DNA of 64,000 nucleotides, taken from assembly GCF_047511655.1 (NCBI RefSeq), contig NC_133391.1, forward strand, positions 133,580,906 through 133,644,905, in the 5' to 3' direction. Positions 22,525 to 34,185 of the stretch are shown one piece after another. A model generated the notes under the pieces. It saw only the letters and a list, made by a program, of their open reading frames with translations, made no database searches and was not told the DNA's origin. Source of the stretch: Castor canadensis (Eukaryota > Chordata > Mammalia > Rodentia > Castoridae). How positions within the stretch are numbered: position 1 is the first letter of the stretch; the number at the start of each line of letters is the position of its first letter. The position numbers and the translations under genes were made by a program.

Positions 22525-23084
22525 AAAAAAATAACTCCCCTTAATGTCTTCCTTCAGCTCTCAGTATTCACTATTCTACTTTCTATCCCCCTGACTGACT
22601 ATGCTAGACATAAGCAAAACCATCCAATATTTATTTTTATGTCTGGATTATTTCATTTAGCATGTCTTCAAGATTCATCCATGTTGTAGCATGTGTCAGA
22701 ATGTTATTCTTTAGTGAGGCTGAATAATATTCTATCAAATAGTTGTTGCACATTTTTTAACCCATTCACCCACAGGTGGACTGTTGGGTTGTTCCCATCT
22801 TTTGGCTATTATGAATATTGCTTTAAGAATAAATATCTATTTGCATTCCTGCTTTTCATTCTACAGGGTACATGTCTAGAAGTGGAATTGTTAGATGATA
22901 CAGTAATTCTGTTTAACCTTTGCAGAGCTACCATAATGCTTTCCATAGCCGCTTCTATATTCATATCTTAAGATTATTTGTAAAGCACAGGAAAGTAGAG
23001 AAAAGATCATGTATCAAAATGTTATCAATCCTTTCTGGGCTGTAAAATTATGGGTTGTCTGTCCTCCTAAGCATAATTGTCTGT

Positions 23085-23470
23085 TGATATATAACGTATT
23101 GCCTCCAAACATAGTAGCTTAAAACTACAAATGTTTATTATCTTACACAGTTTCTGAGCAGCTGAGCTGGTTGGTTCTGATTCAGGATCTCAGTGAGGTA
23201 TGGTTAAGGTGGCAGCTGGACTCTACTCTCTGAAAACTTGACAGAGGCTGGAGGATCCTCTTCAAAGATCAGTCATGTGTTGTTGGCCAGAGGCTTTGAT
23301 TTTTCAGCACAAAATCCTCTCCAAAAGGCTGCTCCTTCCAAAGCCAGGGTCTGAGAGAGAGAAAGAGACAGGGAGACAGAGAAAGAAATAGAAGCTGCAG
23401 TGTCTTTTATAACCTCATCTCAGCAGCAACACATCACTTTTGCATATTCCATTGTTCATACAAGACCAAA
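23085..23470 (-). mobile_element. Ancient LTR-like repeat, probably MaLR (copy 3)
   Basis: The best-preserved of three copies. It has 'attgcctccaaacatagtagcttaaaac', 'tttattatcttacacagtttctgag', a GA-rich tract, then 'tgcagtgtcttttataacctcatctcagc'. This matches an antisense mammalian LTR; the exact family name is not certain. Confidence 0.6.
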
Positions 23471-25849
23471 ACCAGTATAAAGTAAGATATTATTCAAAGA
23501 TTTGAATATCTGGAAATGGGAGCAATCTTGGAGCAATCCCACTGACTTATATTTTCAAATTTTAATGAAATGTACATTTCTTGCACCCAAAACATGCAAG
23601 AAAGAGAGGATTCTGTGAAGATAGCTGAGTAGAAAGCAGAAGGATTTGACTCCCCACCTAAACAACAATTTCACCAGCAGAATCTGTCTGATGCAACTAT
23701 TATGGGTCTCTGGAGTGCATTGAAAACTTGAAATTTCCAGGGAAAGGCCTCTACAGTAAAAAATCTTAATTTCATCTCTTAACACACTGGCACTAACTAT
23801 CACCTACCCCCAGCCTGTGCCTGGAGTGTTGCATGTTCCTAGGGCAGTTTGCACAAAGCTTGCCAAAGCCTGTAGACAAAAAGGATCCTGTCATCTAAAT
23901 ATCAGAGGTCTCTGCTCTCATTCTGCTTCTGATCACAGACACAAAGAGATGGATGGCTTTTTTTTGTTCTGCCTCTCTCTGCTTCTGTTGTTACAAGCTC
24001 CTTCCTCTTCAGCTGAAATGGTTTCCAGGGGATTTTAAAAAGCTAGTGTCCTTCCCTGCTCTCCCTTCATGTTTCTCTTTTTCTACTTGTAGGAGCTAAA
24101 TATTAAAAAGTAGGACATTCAAAAACAACTGCCTGTCTGGGGAAAATCAGAGAAAGCTATCATTCATGCCTAGGGAAAGGCAGAGGCTCAGAAAAGATCT
24201 GAGAAGACCTTCTAAAGTTTATATTCCAGGTTGATCCTTGGCACACAGGCCTACAATAATTTTATAAAACTAATAAACAAAACAAAGACAAATGACAGAA
24301 AACCATGAGAAAAAGCAGGAAATTTGATTTTTTTACATATCAGATACAAATGTCTAGTTTAAATTAAAATCACAAGGCATACAAAAGAATCAGTAAAATA
24401 TGACCTATTCTAAGAGAAAAAAACATCTGATAAAAGATCTACTAGACAAAGATGTTAAAAATAATTGTCTTAAAGATGTTCAAGAAACTAGAAAAAATGT
24501 ACAGAAAGTTAAGAACACAGTGTATTAAAATAAGAATATCAATGAAAAGAAAACCTAAAAAGAAATTAGAAAGAAACCCTGGTACTGAAATTTAAAGTTT
24601 CACTAGCGGTGATCTAAAGGCCGATTTGAGCAAGCAGAATAAAGAATCAGTGAACTTGAAGATTGACAACAGAAATTATCAAGTCTGAAGAACAGAAAGG
24701 AAAAAGAAGAAAAATTAACAGAGCCTAAGGGATCTGTGAAAGATAATCAAGTAGACCAACACATGCATTGTGGGAATTAAAGAAGAGAAAAAAGAATGGG
24801 ACTGGGAGAATATTTGTAGAAAAAGTAGCCAAATATTTTCCAAGTTTGATAAGACATGAATATAAACTTCCAAGAAGCTCAAAACCCACCAAGGAACATG
24901 AACTCAGAGAGCCCCACACCAGAATTCGTTATAAAAAAACTTTTGAAAGCCAATGGCAGAGTCTCGAGAGCAGAAAGAGACAAGCAAGTCTTTATATACA
25001 ATGGATCCTCATTAGGATAACTGGCAGATTTCCCATCAAAAACTTTGGAGCGCAGAAGAGAGTGAGCCCATGTAATCAACACGGTAAAAAAAATTTTTTT
25101 TAAATATATCCATTAAGAATTCTACATTTGGCAAAACTTTTCTTCAAAAGTGAAGAGAAAATTAATACATTCCCATAAAAGCTAAGGAAGTTTATTACTG
25201 CTAGAACTGCCCTTTGAGAAATGTTGGCTAGGGTAAAATGAAAGGATAGTAGTCAATAAAAACAAGCTGTCTAAAGTAATAAAAATCTCAATAGAGGTAA
25301 ATCCATGCACAATGATAAAATCTAGTATTATTCAACAAAAATTTGTAATTTCACTTTTGGTTTTTTATGAGATTTAAGAAACTAATACAGTAGAAACCAA
25401 TTATTAGTCTAACAGGTAGAATTATTACTTTATTTTATAGCCCTATATTTGGTTTTATACATAAATTACAAGACTGGTGCATTTAAAAGAATTATTAATC
25501 TCTTAGTTTGGAGCATACAAGATATGAGGGTATAATTTTATGACAAAAAAACTGAAAGGGCTGGAAACAGAACCGTAAATGAGCAGTTTTTTTGTGTTAT
25601 TGAAGCGAAACAACTGTTATAAGATCAAATTAGATTGTTATAACTTAAAGATGCTAAATATAACCTCCACATTAACCACATAGAAAATAGCTACAGAATA
25701 CACACAAAAGGAAGTGAGAACATAAACATTTCACTGTAAAAAATCAACTAAGCACAAAAGAAAACAACAGTGAAGGAAATGAGGATCAAAAGCTATAGGA
25801 GAAAAGGCTGATAAGTATGACTGAAGTGTTTTGTATATATGTATGAAAA

Positions 25850-25998
25850 TAGAATAATGAAATCAATTTAAAATGTTTAACAAAGGTAAGAAGGATAAGA
25901 AAGAGTAATGTGGGGTAAATTGAAGTACATTGTATGCATGTATGGGAATATCACAATGAAACTTCTGTGCAATTGATGTATATGAATAAAACAAAAAA
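25850..25998 (+). mobile_element. L1 3' end inserted in the ancient L1, sense
   Basis: The tail 'atatcacaatgaaacttctgtgcaattgatgtatatgaataaaacaaaaaac' is a diverged form of the L1 ends at 27350-27425 and 29820-29905. The ancient L1 resumes with 'atagcaaaatgacagaac'. Confidence 0.6.
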
Positions 25999-26092
25999 CA
26001 TAGCAAAATGACAGAACTTCTTCCTTATTGGTAAGTACTTTAAATGCCAATGGAAAGAGAGAGATTAGTAGAATGGATAGAAAGCACAGATC

Positions 26093-26199
26093 CAGGGCTG
26101 GAAGCATGGCTTAAGCAGTAGAGCATCTGCCTAGCAAGTGTGAAGCCCTGAGTTCAAACCCCAATACCACCAAAAAAAAAAAAAAAGAAGAAGAAGAAG
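26093..26199 (+). mobile_element. tRNA-derived SINE with TSD
   Basis: Full copy: 'gggctggaagcatggcttaagcagtagagc', 'tgcctagcaagtgtgaagccctgagttcaaacccc', then 'aataccacc', A15 and an (AAG)n tail. An 11-base perfect TSD, aagcacagatc, lies at 26082-26092 and 26200-26210. Box A/B-like internal pol III promoter sequence is visible, typical for this SINE class. Confidence 0.95.
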
Positions 26200-26784
26200 A
26201 AGCACAGATCTAATTATATACCATCTACAAGAGATTAAGAGATTAATTTTACATCCAAAGACACAAATAGATTGAAAATAAAAGAAATGAAAAGGATATG
26301 TCATGAAAATAAGAACCAGAATAATTACAGACAAAATAGACTTTAAATCAAAAAAGTTTATGAGAGCCAAACAAGAACATTATATAGAATAAAAGGTTCA
26401 ATACAGCCAAAAGAGAAAATGATTACAAACATTTATGCCTCTAGTGACAGGCTATCAAAAATACAAAGTAGAAACTCACAAAATTGAAGAGACAAATATA
26501 TAGTTTTACAATAATAGTTTGAGACTTCAATATTCCATTGTCAAAATGGATAGAACAACCAGACAAAAGAAATTCAGGATGTAGACAACACAGTATAAGT
26601 TAGGTATAAGAGTCACATACAGAACATGCTACCCCATAACAACAGCATGCACATTCTTCCCAAGTGCAAGTGGAATATTTTCCAGGATAAGCTATTTATG
26701 TTAGGCCATTATTTAAGTTTCAGTAAGCTTTTTAATGAAGAGGTTGAATATTTTCTTTGTGTCTTTGCTGCAAAGTTATTGCTT

Positions 26785-27432
26785 CAATGTATAAAAACAC
26801 CAAATACAATCAGAGAACATCATGTTAAGTGAAGTAAGACAAGTTCAGAAAGACAATGGCCTCATGTTTTCTCTCATATGTGGAAGATAGATCCAAAAGA
26901 TAAATGTATATACAAAACCAAACTTATTTGTAAGCCATGTTTGTAATAGTGGAACTACCCTATGGAATTTGGGGGAGGAGGGAAAGGAAAAGAGCATAAT
27001 AGAGAGTCAACAATATTGAAATGCATAGCATCTGTGCATGCAGAGGATATAACGATATGTACTGAAAGCTGTTGAAGGGATAAGGAGAGTAATGAAGGGA
27101 ATGAACTGACTAACATAAAGTCTACTCACAGAGGGGCTACATTGAGAAACCCCTTTGAACACTGACTTAGGAATTAATAACAAAAACAGCACTGTAAAAT
27201 AGGTACAGTGTGTGGGGGGGGTACTTGTAGAAAGGGGCAGGGTGAATGGAGGAGATGAAGGGGAGGGAATATGGTCGATGGGCTTCATGTACATGTATGA
27301 AATAGAACAATGAAGCAGGATTGGGGGTGAGATTGTAGCAATGATTTAACCAATGTACAATGTAAACCTATTCAGAATTGTCACAATGAATGCCCCTGTA
27401 CAACGAATATATCTTAATAAAAACAAAAAAAA
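26785..27432 (+). mobile_element. L1 3' end, sense
   Basis: Contains 'cctcatgttttctctcatatgtgg', the sense equivalent of the 'catatgagggagaacat' end of ORF2 in the young copies. Then comes a G-rich 3' UTR and the tail 'gaattgtcacaatgaatgcccctgtacaacgaatatatcttaataaaaac' before an A-run. It is older than the copies at 7958 and 50931. Confidence 0.75.
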
Positions 27433-27719
27433 CCACAAGAAAATGCAGCATATTGCAAGATTAAGATAGTATGTTCTTCATCTGACACTACACAACAAAT
27501 GCTTTCCTCTACTCTCAGTTATTTTCAGTGGAAGATCATTAAGTATTTTGACCCAAATCCAGGGATGTAAGCAAGTTGTAATATTACTATAAGGCTTACA
27601 ATAAAATATTTACAATAAAATGTAAACATTGAAATATACAATGTTTATAACTAGTTTTTACCATGGATAATGTCAAGAATTGTGAATACCAAAGCCTAGA
27701 GCCTAGTCTAAAAATCATG

Positions 27720-28500
27720 TTTTTTTTTTTAAAGATGCACATTGTGTTCATTTGCAGTTGTTAAGAGGGTAAGGGGTATTTTCTTTCAGTAGCAGTGTTG
27801 AGATAGTTTCTTTTTCAAAAGTTATTGCTAAAAGATGTTATGTTAAGTCTTCTACCCACCACTCATTTAAGATAACTATACTGTAGTAAGTTACTTCACA
27901 TTAGTTTATTTAGGGTTGCCATTTTCACTCTTCAATGGATTTTATGTATTTCTCATATGCTTCTTCACATATTAGTTTATCTAGTTCTAAAGGATGACTC
28001 AATGTCATCTTTATCAGTCAGCCATCTTTGTAACAAGAGTCAATGACAATTCCTGGGGTTTTTGCAAGTACTTCATTAATTTCAGTTTCTTCTCCTGATA
28101 GAGGAGAATAAAATTCACTGGCAGGTTTCACACTTTCCAAACCACAAAACTCATTTTGCTTTTCAACTTTTTCCCAAGTTCAGAGACTACAGTAAACATT
28201 ATCTCCCAAACCTTTTTTTGCAAAATTGCTGAATTCCAGTCTTCCAATAACATGTTTCTGCTGTTACCATTTATTTTTATTTGTGAATTTGTACTTCCAT
28301 GTACAGTGCCCAGCCAACTCCTTCAGTAAGCCCCCAGGCCTGGCAGGATGTGGAACAGCAGGCACTGAGGCTGAGGGCCAGCCTCAGGCCATGGCCTACA
28401 AGGCCCTTGCCACTCACAGCCCCATGTTCACAGTGGTTCTGGGGGATGCTGCCTTGCACTGGACCCCTGGCCTGTCTGGGATGGGAAAGTTTAAGCAGAT
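27720..28500 (-). pseudogene. GCSH: Processed pseudogene of GCSH (glycine cleavage system H protein)
   Basis: A minus-strand intronless copy of the mRNA for the lipoyl-carrying H protein of the mitochondrial glycine cleavage complex. The start codon is at 28425-28423 and the stop at 27927-27925, about 500 bases, close to the family's ~173 codons. Reading along the minus strand: a GC-rich transit-peptide region with in-frame stops (28425-28300); 'KFT' and a degraded 'KHEW'-like piece near 28280; '[20 protein letters not shown]' just after the lipoyl-lysine region; 'YKDG', where the next codon (Trp in the family) is TGA; then '[16 protein letters not shown]' and '[13 protein letters not shown]' before the stop. 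A T-tract at 27720-27730 is consistent with a poly(A) tail. Frameshifts and stops rule out the normal protein. It sits inside the ancient L1, which resumes at about 28505. Confidence 0.9.
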
Positions 28501-29764
28501 TTTAAAAGGTAAATATACCAACTATCTTCTCTGGCCACAATGGAAAAAACTTAGAAACCAATAATAGAAATAAAACTGGGGAATTCACACATTTGTGCAA
28601 ATTAAGCAATACATCCTTAGCAACCACGGAACAAAGAGGGAAATTAGAAAATACTTATAAATAAGTGAAAACAAAACTACATCATTAACAAAAACTTACG
28701 AGATGAAGGGAGAGCACTATGAGGGAAATTCATAGCTATAAATACTTATATTCTAAATGGAGATCTCAAACAAAAAACTTGTATTTACAACTTAAGGAAC
28801 TACAAAAACCCTAAAGCCAGCAGAAAGAGGGAAAGAATATAAATTAGAGATAAGTAAACTAGACAATAGAAGAATAGAGAGAAAAATGAAACCAAACGTT
28901 GATTCTTCAAAAAGACTTTTTTTTTACAGACTAAGGAAAAAGGAGAGAGAAGACTTAAATTACTGAAATTAGAAATGGAAGTGGGATATTACTATTGATT
29001 CTACAGAATAAGTTCTATAAAAAAAAATAACAAAATAAAAAGCACTGGCAAGGATGGGGAGAAATTAGAACATTTGAACATTGTTGGAGAGAATGTGAAA
29101 TGGTACAGCCACTGTGGAAAACAGTATGGCACTCCTTCAAAAAAAATAAGAAATAGAAATGCTATTTCATTTGTGAATTCTACTTCTTGATTTATATTCA
29201 AATAATTGAAACCAGAGCCTCGAGATTTGTATATGTTGTTCACAACAGATCATTAAAGTTGCTAAAACATGGAAGAACCCATGTGCATCACCAGATGAAT
29301 AAGCAAGATGAAGTGCATACACACAATGGACTATTATTCAATCTTAAAATGACAGAAAACTCAGACATCTGCTACAACATAATGAACCATGAGAACTCCA
29401 TGCTAAGTGAATTGAGTCAGTCCCTAAAAGAGAAGTACTGTTTAATTCCACTTATGTGAGGTCTTTAGTAGTCAAAATCATCAAAACATACAGTAAAATG
29501 TTTGCCAGGAACTGGGGAGAGGAAGAAATGGGGACTGTTGCTTACCAGTGTAGAGTGTCAGGTTTACAAAATGAAAATCAGAGTTGTGGAATTGCATGGT
29601 GATGGTTAGTATATAGCATTATAAATGTACCAAATACCACTGAACTGTGTACTTAAAAATGGTTAAGATGAAACATTTTATGCTAGGTATATTTTAACAC
29701 ATGTATATATGTATATATGTGTATACTTCTTATACTTACATGAACAAAAGAACAAAGAAACCTC

Positions 29765-29910
29765 TTGCAATTGCTTTAAATGGGCCAGGGAAGGGGTCAA
29801 GGGGGAGAGTGGATGGGGATGATCTAACCAATGTACAATATAAGACTATTTGGAATTGTCACAATGAATCCTCCTTGTACAATGAATATATCCTAATAAA
29901 TAAATTACTA
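29765..29910 (+). mobile_element. L1 3' end fragment, sense
   Basis: Tail 'ctaaccaatgtacaatataagactatttggaattgtcacaatgaatcctccttgtac' with AATAAA near 29895, matching the end of the 26785-27432 copy. Confidence 0.75.
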
Positions 29911-30194
29911 CATATATGTATATAAAGAATAACTACTACTAAAGACACAGAAAAATGCCTATAGTCAATAAACAGGACATGTCCAAGCAATGAAAGATGA
30001 ATGAACCAGTAAAAGTATCAGGATTTACTCAGCTACTGTCTGACTTTATAAAAGAGAGAATGGTCAAAGAATGTTTTCACTGAGGACGGCTAAATTTACT
30101 CCTGTAACTCAGCTGGTTCCAGCCTTGTCTTCAGCTATCAGTTCAAACAGAAGCCCAGATGGCAAAGCAATTTCATGACGGTGGAATTTAAGAG

Positions 30195-30375
30195 TTTTAT
30201 TGAAGGAATAAAGCTAACACATTGTCCACCAAATATAGAGGATAAAAATGTTCTAAAATTGGACTAAGGTAATGATTGCACCACTCAGTAAGGTTATTAG
30301 AAATCACTGAATTGCACACTTGAAATGGATTGGTATGTAAAATCATATTTAAAAACACTATATATGTATATAATT
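30195..30375 (+). mobile_element. L1MC-type 3' end fragment
   Basis: Has 'aatgattgcaccactcagtaaggttattagaaatcactgaattgcacacttgaaatgg', typical of L1MC/L1MD 3' ends. A shorter similar piece is at about 44340-44430. Confidence 0.6.
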
Positions 30376-30599
30376 TCATTCTATCACTAATGTTTAAATG
30401 AGGATATTTATAAATTACTCAGCTCAAAGTCTGGCATATGCAAGCACACTTGTTGCCTATTGTAACTAGTTGCCTGTTACAATAACAGTCAAATATTGAC
30501 CACCGTGAACACTGAAGTGAAATACTATAAAAAATTTTTTATGCATTTATATTTCATGTAGTTCAAAGAACCTTGTTCTGTATTTTTCCTTAACCTCTT

Positions 30600-31170
30600 A
30601 TCATGATGACATAGAGAATTTTATACAGCTAAACATCATTTCAACATTCACTGATGGGTACTTAGTTTTTTAATTGTAATGAATATCTTTGTCCACAGAC
30701 TTAAGGTATTAATAGAAGTTATCTGGTTGGAAATGCAAATAAAATAGAACTATGGGATCTGAACAGATGTGCATTGTTAGTGCTGCTGACACGTGTGGCC
30801 AAATGGCATCCCATATTTCACCATGTAAAATACCAATTGCATCACACAGTAGCACAGACAACTGTTGATTTTTTAAAAATTTTATTTAATAGTGCTGGGG
30901 ATTGAGTCCAGGGCTTTGTGCGTGCTAGATAAGCACTCTAACACTGATCTACATTCCCAGACCTATTGTTTTTTTAAATAAATTCTTGACTAATTTGATA
31001 TTACTTTTCAAGTGATGCTGTTTCTTTGAGTTGAAATTTCAGTGGTTATTAGTGAGTCTTAACATATTCTTGTGGTTATTAGATATCTATTATTTTGGGG
31101 AATTGTTGGTTTATGGCCTTCTGCCTAGTCATCTATTTCTTGCTTTATTAATAATGGATAGAAATTTTAA
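30600..31170 (-). mobile_element. Old L1 fragment, antisense, with SINE insertion
   Basis: Antisense L1 text such as 'gatgggtacttagttttttaattgtaatgaatatc', 'ggaaatgcaaataaaatagaac' and 'ttgatattacttttcaagtgatgc'. It is interrupted at 30882-30966 by a tRNA-derived SINE. Strongly diverged. Confidence 0.6.
30882..30966 (-). mobile_element. tRNA-derived SINE, antisense
   Basis: 'agtgctggggattgagtccagggctttgtgcgtgctagataagcactctaac' is the antisense 3'-to-5' pattern of the ID-like SINE. Confidence 0.85.
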
Positions 31171-32190
31171 ACATTCTTAGAATCAAGCTTATTTTATAAA
31201 GCTGATTTGTAGAAGATTCATGGATGGACATAGGGTGGAGATGAGAGGAAAAGAAAGAAGACACACTCTTGGTCTACTTTATAATTTAGCCTAAGTATAC
31301 AGGTCTGTGCATGGATCTTATCACAACTGTTATCTTCAGAGTCATAATTTAGCTGTCAAAGTTCAACGGCCACTTCCTGATCCATGGCCTCTAAAGACTC
31401 AAAGCTCCAAGGGCCCTCTGGGTCTCAGGAATGACTCAGAATTAAACTGAAATCCAAGAGTTGTGGACACATTGTCCTTATAGTAAATCTTTCTTAGGGC
31501 TAGGCTTCCAGCACCAAAGAATCAAACCATAGTTTAATAATATCTCCCTGATCAATAAGCAACTTCATATTCTCATTCTGGATCAACCTAGGAGTGAAAG
31601 TGTCAGATAATCACTCTGCAATTTGTCAAGTGGATATACTCAATAGGCATAAACGCAGGGCTTCTCACCAGTCATTAGGAAATGTCATACTTTCTGCATT
31701 GGTTTCTGTTGAAGGCAAGAATTTCCTAGTCTAGACCTAAGTTTTCTGAAAACTGCACTTTGAGAAACTCTTCCTAAAAAGATTTCTTATCATTGAGGGA
31801 AAATGTTTACTTTTTAGGATAGGTATTAGTAGATAAATGTATTTGAGAATGTCCTTAAATATGAAATTGTTATTAAACTAAGCATAATGGAAAAATTAAT
31901 CTTCAAAGATGATACAAGTTATTTGGGAAATTCACTTTTCTTCTAGTCTGTTTCCTTATGTATAAAATAGAAAAAAAAATTAAATCTTTACTGAGGTCTA
32001 TGTAATAGCTAAAAGAAATTCAAAGTTGTGAAGCTCATCAAAATATTCAAACATTATTTTATTCTTAGGACAAGGAATCAAAATAGTAGATGCAGTGGTT
32101 TAATTCCTGATAGCTTCCATTCAGCCAAGAAAATGTGGAAAAATTAAGCAATTAATAATAGGACTTGCTGTTTGTTGCTCAAAGCACTGT
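31171..32190. other. No recognisable feature
   Basis: No exon, RNA gene or nameable repeat. Confidence 0.45.
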
Positions 32191-32194
32191 GCAA

Positions 32195-32457
32195 AGTTTT
32201 TGTTTGGTGCTGGAGATTGAACCCAGAATCTCATGCGTACTAAACACACGCTGTACCACTGAGATACACCCCAGCCCTGTGTTAGGTCTTTTAACCCTCT
32301 TTTTCATTGTTGCTTTGTTTTTTGAGACAGGGTCTCGCTATGTAGCCCAGACCGGCCTGCAACTCACTTTGCAGCCCAGGGTGGCCCCAAACTCTGGATC
32401 CTCCAACCTTTACCTTTCAAGAGCTGGGATCACCGCATGTATTACCACACCTGGCTT
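32195..32457 (-). mobile_element. tRNA-derived SINE plus B1, antisense
   Basis: 32200-32285 reads 'ggtgctggagattgaacccagaatctcatgcg' through 'gataaca'-like 'accactgagatacaccccagccc'. 32318-32457 is an antisense B1: 'tttttgagacagggtctcgctatgtagcccagaccgg' to 'tgtattaccacacctggct'. Confidence 0.88.
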
Positions 32458-32589
32458 TAACTTCCTTATTCAAACTTCACAACACTGGTTGTTACTCCCA
32501 TTTCAATGATGAGAAAATTGAGACTGGAAGAAATTCTCCTGCTTTTTGCTCAGTAAAAACAGGTGCTTCCCTCTGACTTGCTTCTGAGA

Positions 32590-33505
32590 TTTCTTCCATG
32601 TAATTAATGCCTAGTACGTTACACACAACATTGAAGTGCCTGTTTGACATGTCCACTTTAATGACTAGTAGGCCTCTCAAGCAAGATGAAAGACAAGCTC
32701 CTGATATTGGCCCTGAAACCTGCTTTTCTCCAGTCTTCCCCACGCAGTAGGTAACAACTCCATCATTCCAGGTACTTAAATCAAAGACCCTGGAGTCATC
32801 CTCATCTCCCTCAAACTCCACTCTTATTTTTACTTCCAGAATCTGGGACCCTTTTTCCATTTCCAAGTTACCTCTCCAGCCAAAGTTACCAATGACTCTC
32901 ACCTGTATTATTAAATATCCTCCTCCATGGCTCATTTCTGCCCTTGTGTCTCTCAGTCTACTTGAACAAAGCTTCTAGAATGATCCTGCTATAAAATGAA
33001 TATCCAATCATATCATCTCTCAGTTCAAAACTTTTCAGTGTATTCCTGTGTGGTGCAGAGATAGAAACAAAAACTTACAGTGGCTCCAAGGGTCCCCATG
33101 GCTTACCTGACTGTCAGTACCACTCACTACATGTTCTACTCCTCTCTGTGATGCTCACTCCACTCCAGCCATGCTGTTGTCCCCTCTGACAGAACTGTCT
33201 CAGTTCCAGGTTCCATCATGACTCACTTCTTTCTGCCTTCTCCAAGAGGGAATCCTGCACCACCCTATCTAAAATCTCAACCAATTTGTCAACTCATGTC
33301 TCCATTTCTGCTTCATTTGTTTATTTCAGAAATGTCACCCATACACTACATAGTATACTTCCTTTCCCTTGTTTGTTCTCCCTTGTTACAATGTACTTTC
33401 AATGGGGTCAAGGATTTTGGTCTGTTTTGTTCTCTGCTGCATTCCCAGCCAAACATATGGAAGGTACACCATAAATATTTGTTGAACAAGAGGCTGAGTT
33501 TATAA
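32590..33505 (+). mobile_element. LINE-2 (L2) fragment, sense
   Basis: The 3' half matches L2 closely: 'ccctatctaaaatctcaacc', 'caaggattttggtctgttttgttctctgctgcattcccagcc' and 'accataaatatttgttgaacaag'. The upstream part (32600-33210) has the CT-rich, decayed L2 ORF texture. An open minus-strand frame at 32492-32935 (147 codons) overlaps it and is treated as chance. Confidence 0.8.
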
Positions 33506-33724
33506 TTGACATCTGCTTTGCTCCACTATGAAGTCTCCCTCTCACCTCACACCTCACCTGAAAGCATCCTTTGTAGACACAAACTTTTCTTCTTATTATC
33601 TCTTGTGCCTCTTATCAGGAACAGAACTTCTTAAATGTTTCTCACATCTTATTTTAGGCTTTTCTCTAGATTTTACTGACCAGTTTTGGGTCACGTGACA
33701 ATCTCTACTCCTCTGATTAAACTA

Positions 33725-33905
33725 TAATTATGGGGCTTGAACTCAGGGCCTTCACCGTGAGCCATTCCACCAGCCATATTTTTGTGAAGAGTTTTTCAAG
33801 TTAGGGTCTCATGGAACTATTTGTCTGGGCTGACTTTGAATCGTGACCCTCCTGATCTCTCCCTCCTAAGTAGCTAGGATTATAGGCATGAGCCACCGGC
33901 TCCCA
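33725..33905 (-). mobile_element. Composite tRNA/B1 SINE, antisense
   Basis: 'atggggcttgaactcagggcc' with a truncated tRNA part, then 'ttcaagttagggtctcatggaactatttgtctgggctgactttgaatcgtgaccctcctgatctc' and 'ttataggcatgagccaccggc'. Confidence 0.9.
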
Positions 33906-34039
33906 GCAATTGGAGTTTAATCTTTATTATTGCATAAAACTTGGCAGATTACTTCTGGAAATCAGGAAGAAAGGGATTGATTTTATGAAAGAAAAATAAG
34001 TTCTGCTAAATAAATTCATTGAATCACAGTTTCCTATCT

Positions 34040-34185
34040 GCAATCACATTTCAGCTTCACCATCCTTACGAGGCAGGAATTCTGGCTATTTTAAAGAGGA
34101 AGAAACAAAGGCACAGAGAGATTTCCCGTACTTGGTCAGAGGAAGAACAAGGTGGTCTGGCCCAGAGTTCTGGGTTCCACAGAAG
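34040..34185 (-). mobile_element. MIR SINE fragment, antisense
   Basis: 'accatccttacgaggcaggaattctggctattttaaagaggaag', then 'aggcacagagagatttcccgtacttggtcag'. Confidence 0.65.

Larger units (their letters stand above)
21495..22975 (-). mobile_element. Old L1 (L1M-type), antisense, split by an insert
   Basis: Left part 21495-21690 has 'aacataaaatgaagcatttaaccac' and 'acatcaccagtatccatctccagagc'. Right part 22525-22975 has 'ataactccccttaatgtc', 'cattctactttctatccccctgac' (as diverged), 'catccatgttgtagcatgtgtcagaat' and 'ggctgaataatattctat'. The two parts are adjacent in the L1 consensus, and an 'aaaaaataactcyccctt' repeat sits on both sides of the intervening 830 bases. Confidence 0.82.
23560..29690 (+). 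mobile_element. Ancient L1 (L1ME/HAL1-like), sense, heavily interrupted
   Basis: Pieces of one old L1 in consensus order. ORF1-like sequence lies at about 24480-25100 ('ccaaatattttccaagtttgataagacatgaatataaac', 'aagaagctcaaaaccc'). The ORF1/ORF2 spacer lies at about 25130-25800. ORF2 start-like text lies at 26000-26090 and 26211-26740 ('gatctaattatataccatctacaagag', 'aaatagattgaaaataaaag'). Later ORF2 lies at 28505-28920. The 3' part lies at 29040-29690 ('ggcaaggatggggagaaatta', 'tggactattattcaatctt', 'ctgaactgtgtacttaaaaatgg'). No long frame survives. The gaps hold the younger insertions listed separately. Confidence 0.8.

Noticed and set aside
26093..26199. tRNA gene
   Set aside because: The tRNA-like box A/B sequence belongs to a dispersed SINE with an A-tail and TSD. 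It does not fold as a complete tRNA cloverleaf and recurs throughout the window.
28226..28564. Plus-strand frame of 112 codons in the GC-rich island
   Set aside because: It is the antisense of the GCSH retrocopy's 5' end. The minus strand explains the sequence.
32492..32935. 147-codon open frame on the minus strand
   Set aside because: It lies antisense within an L2 fragment and resembles no protein I know.
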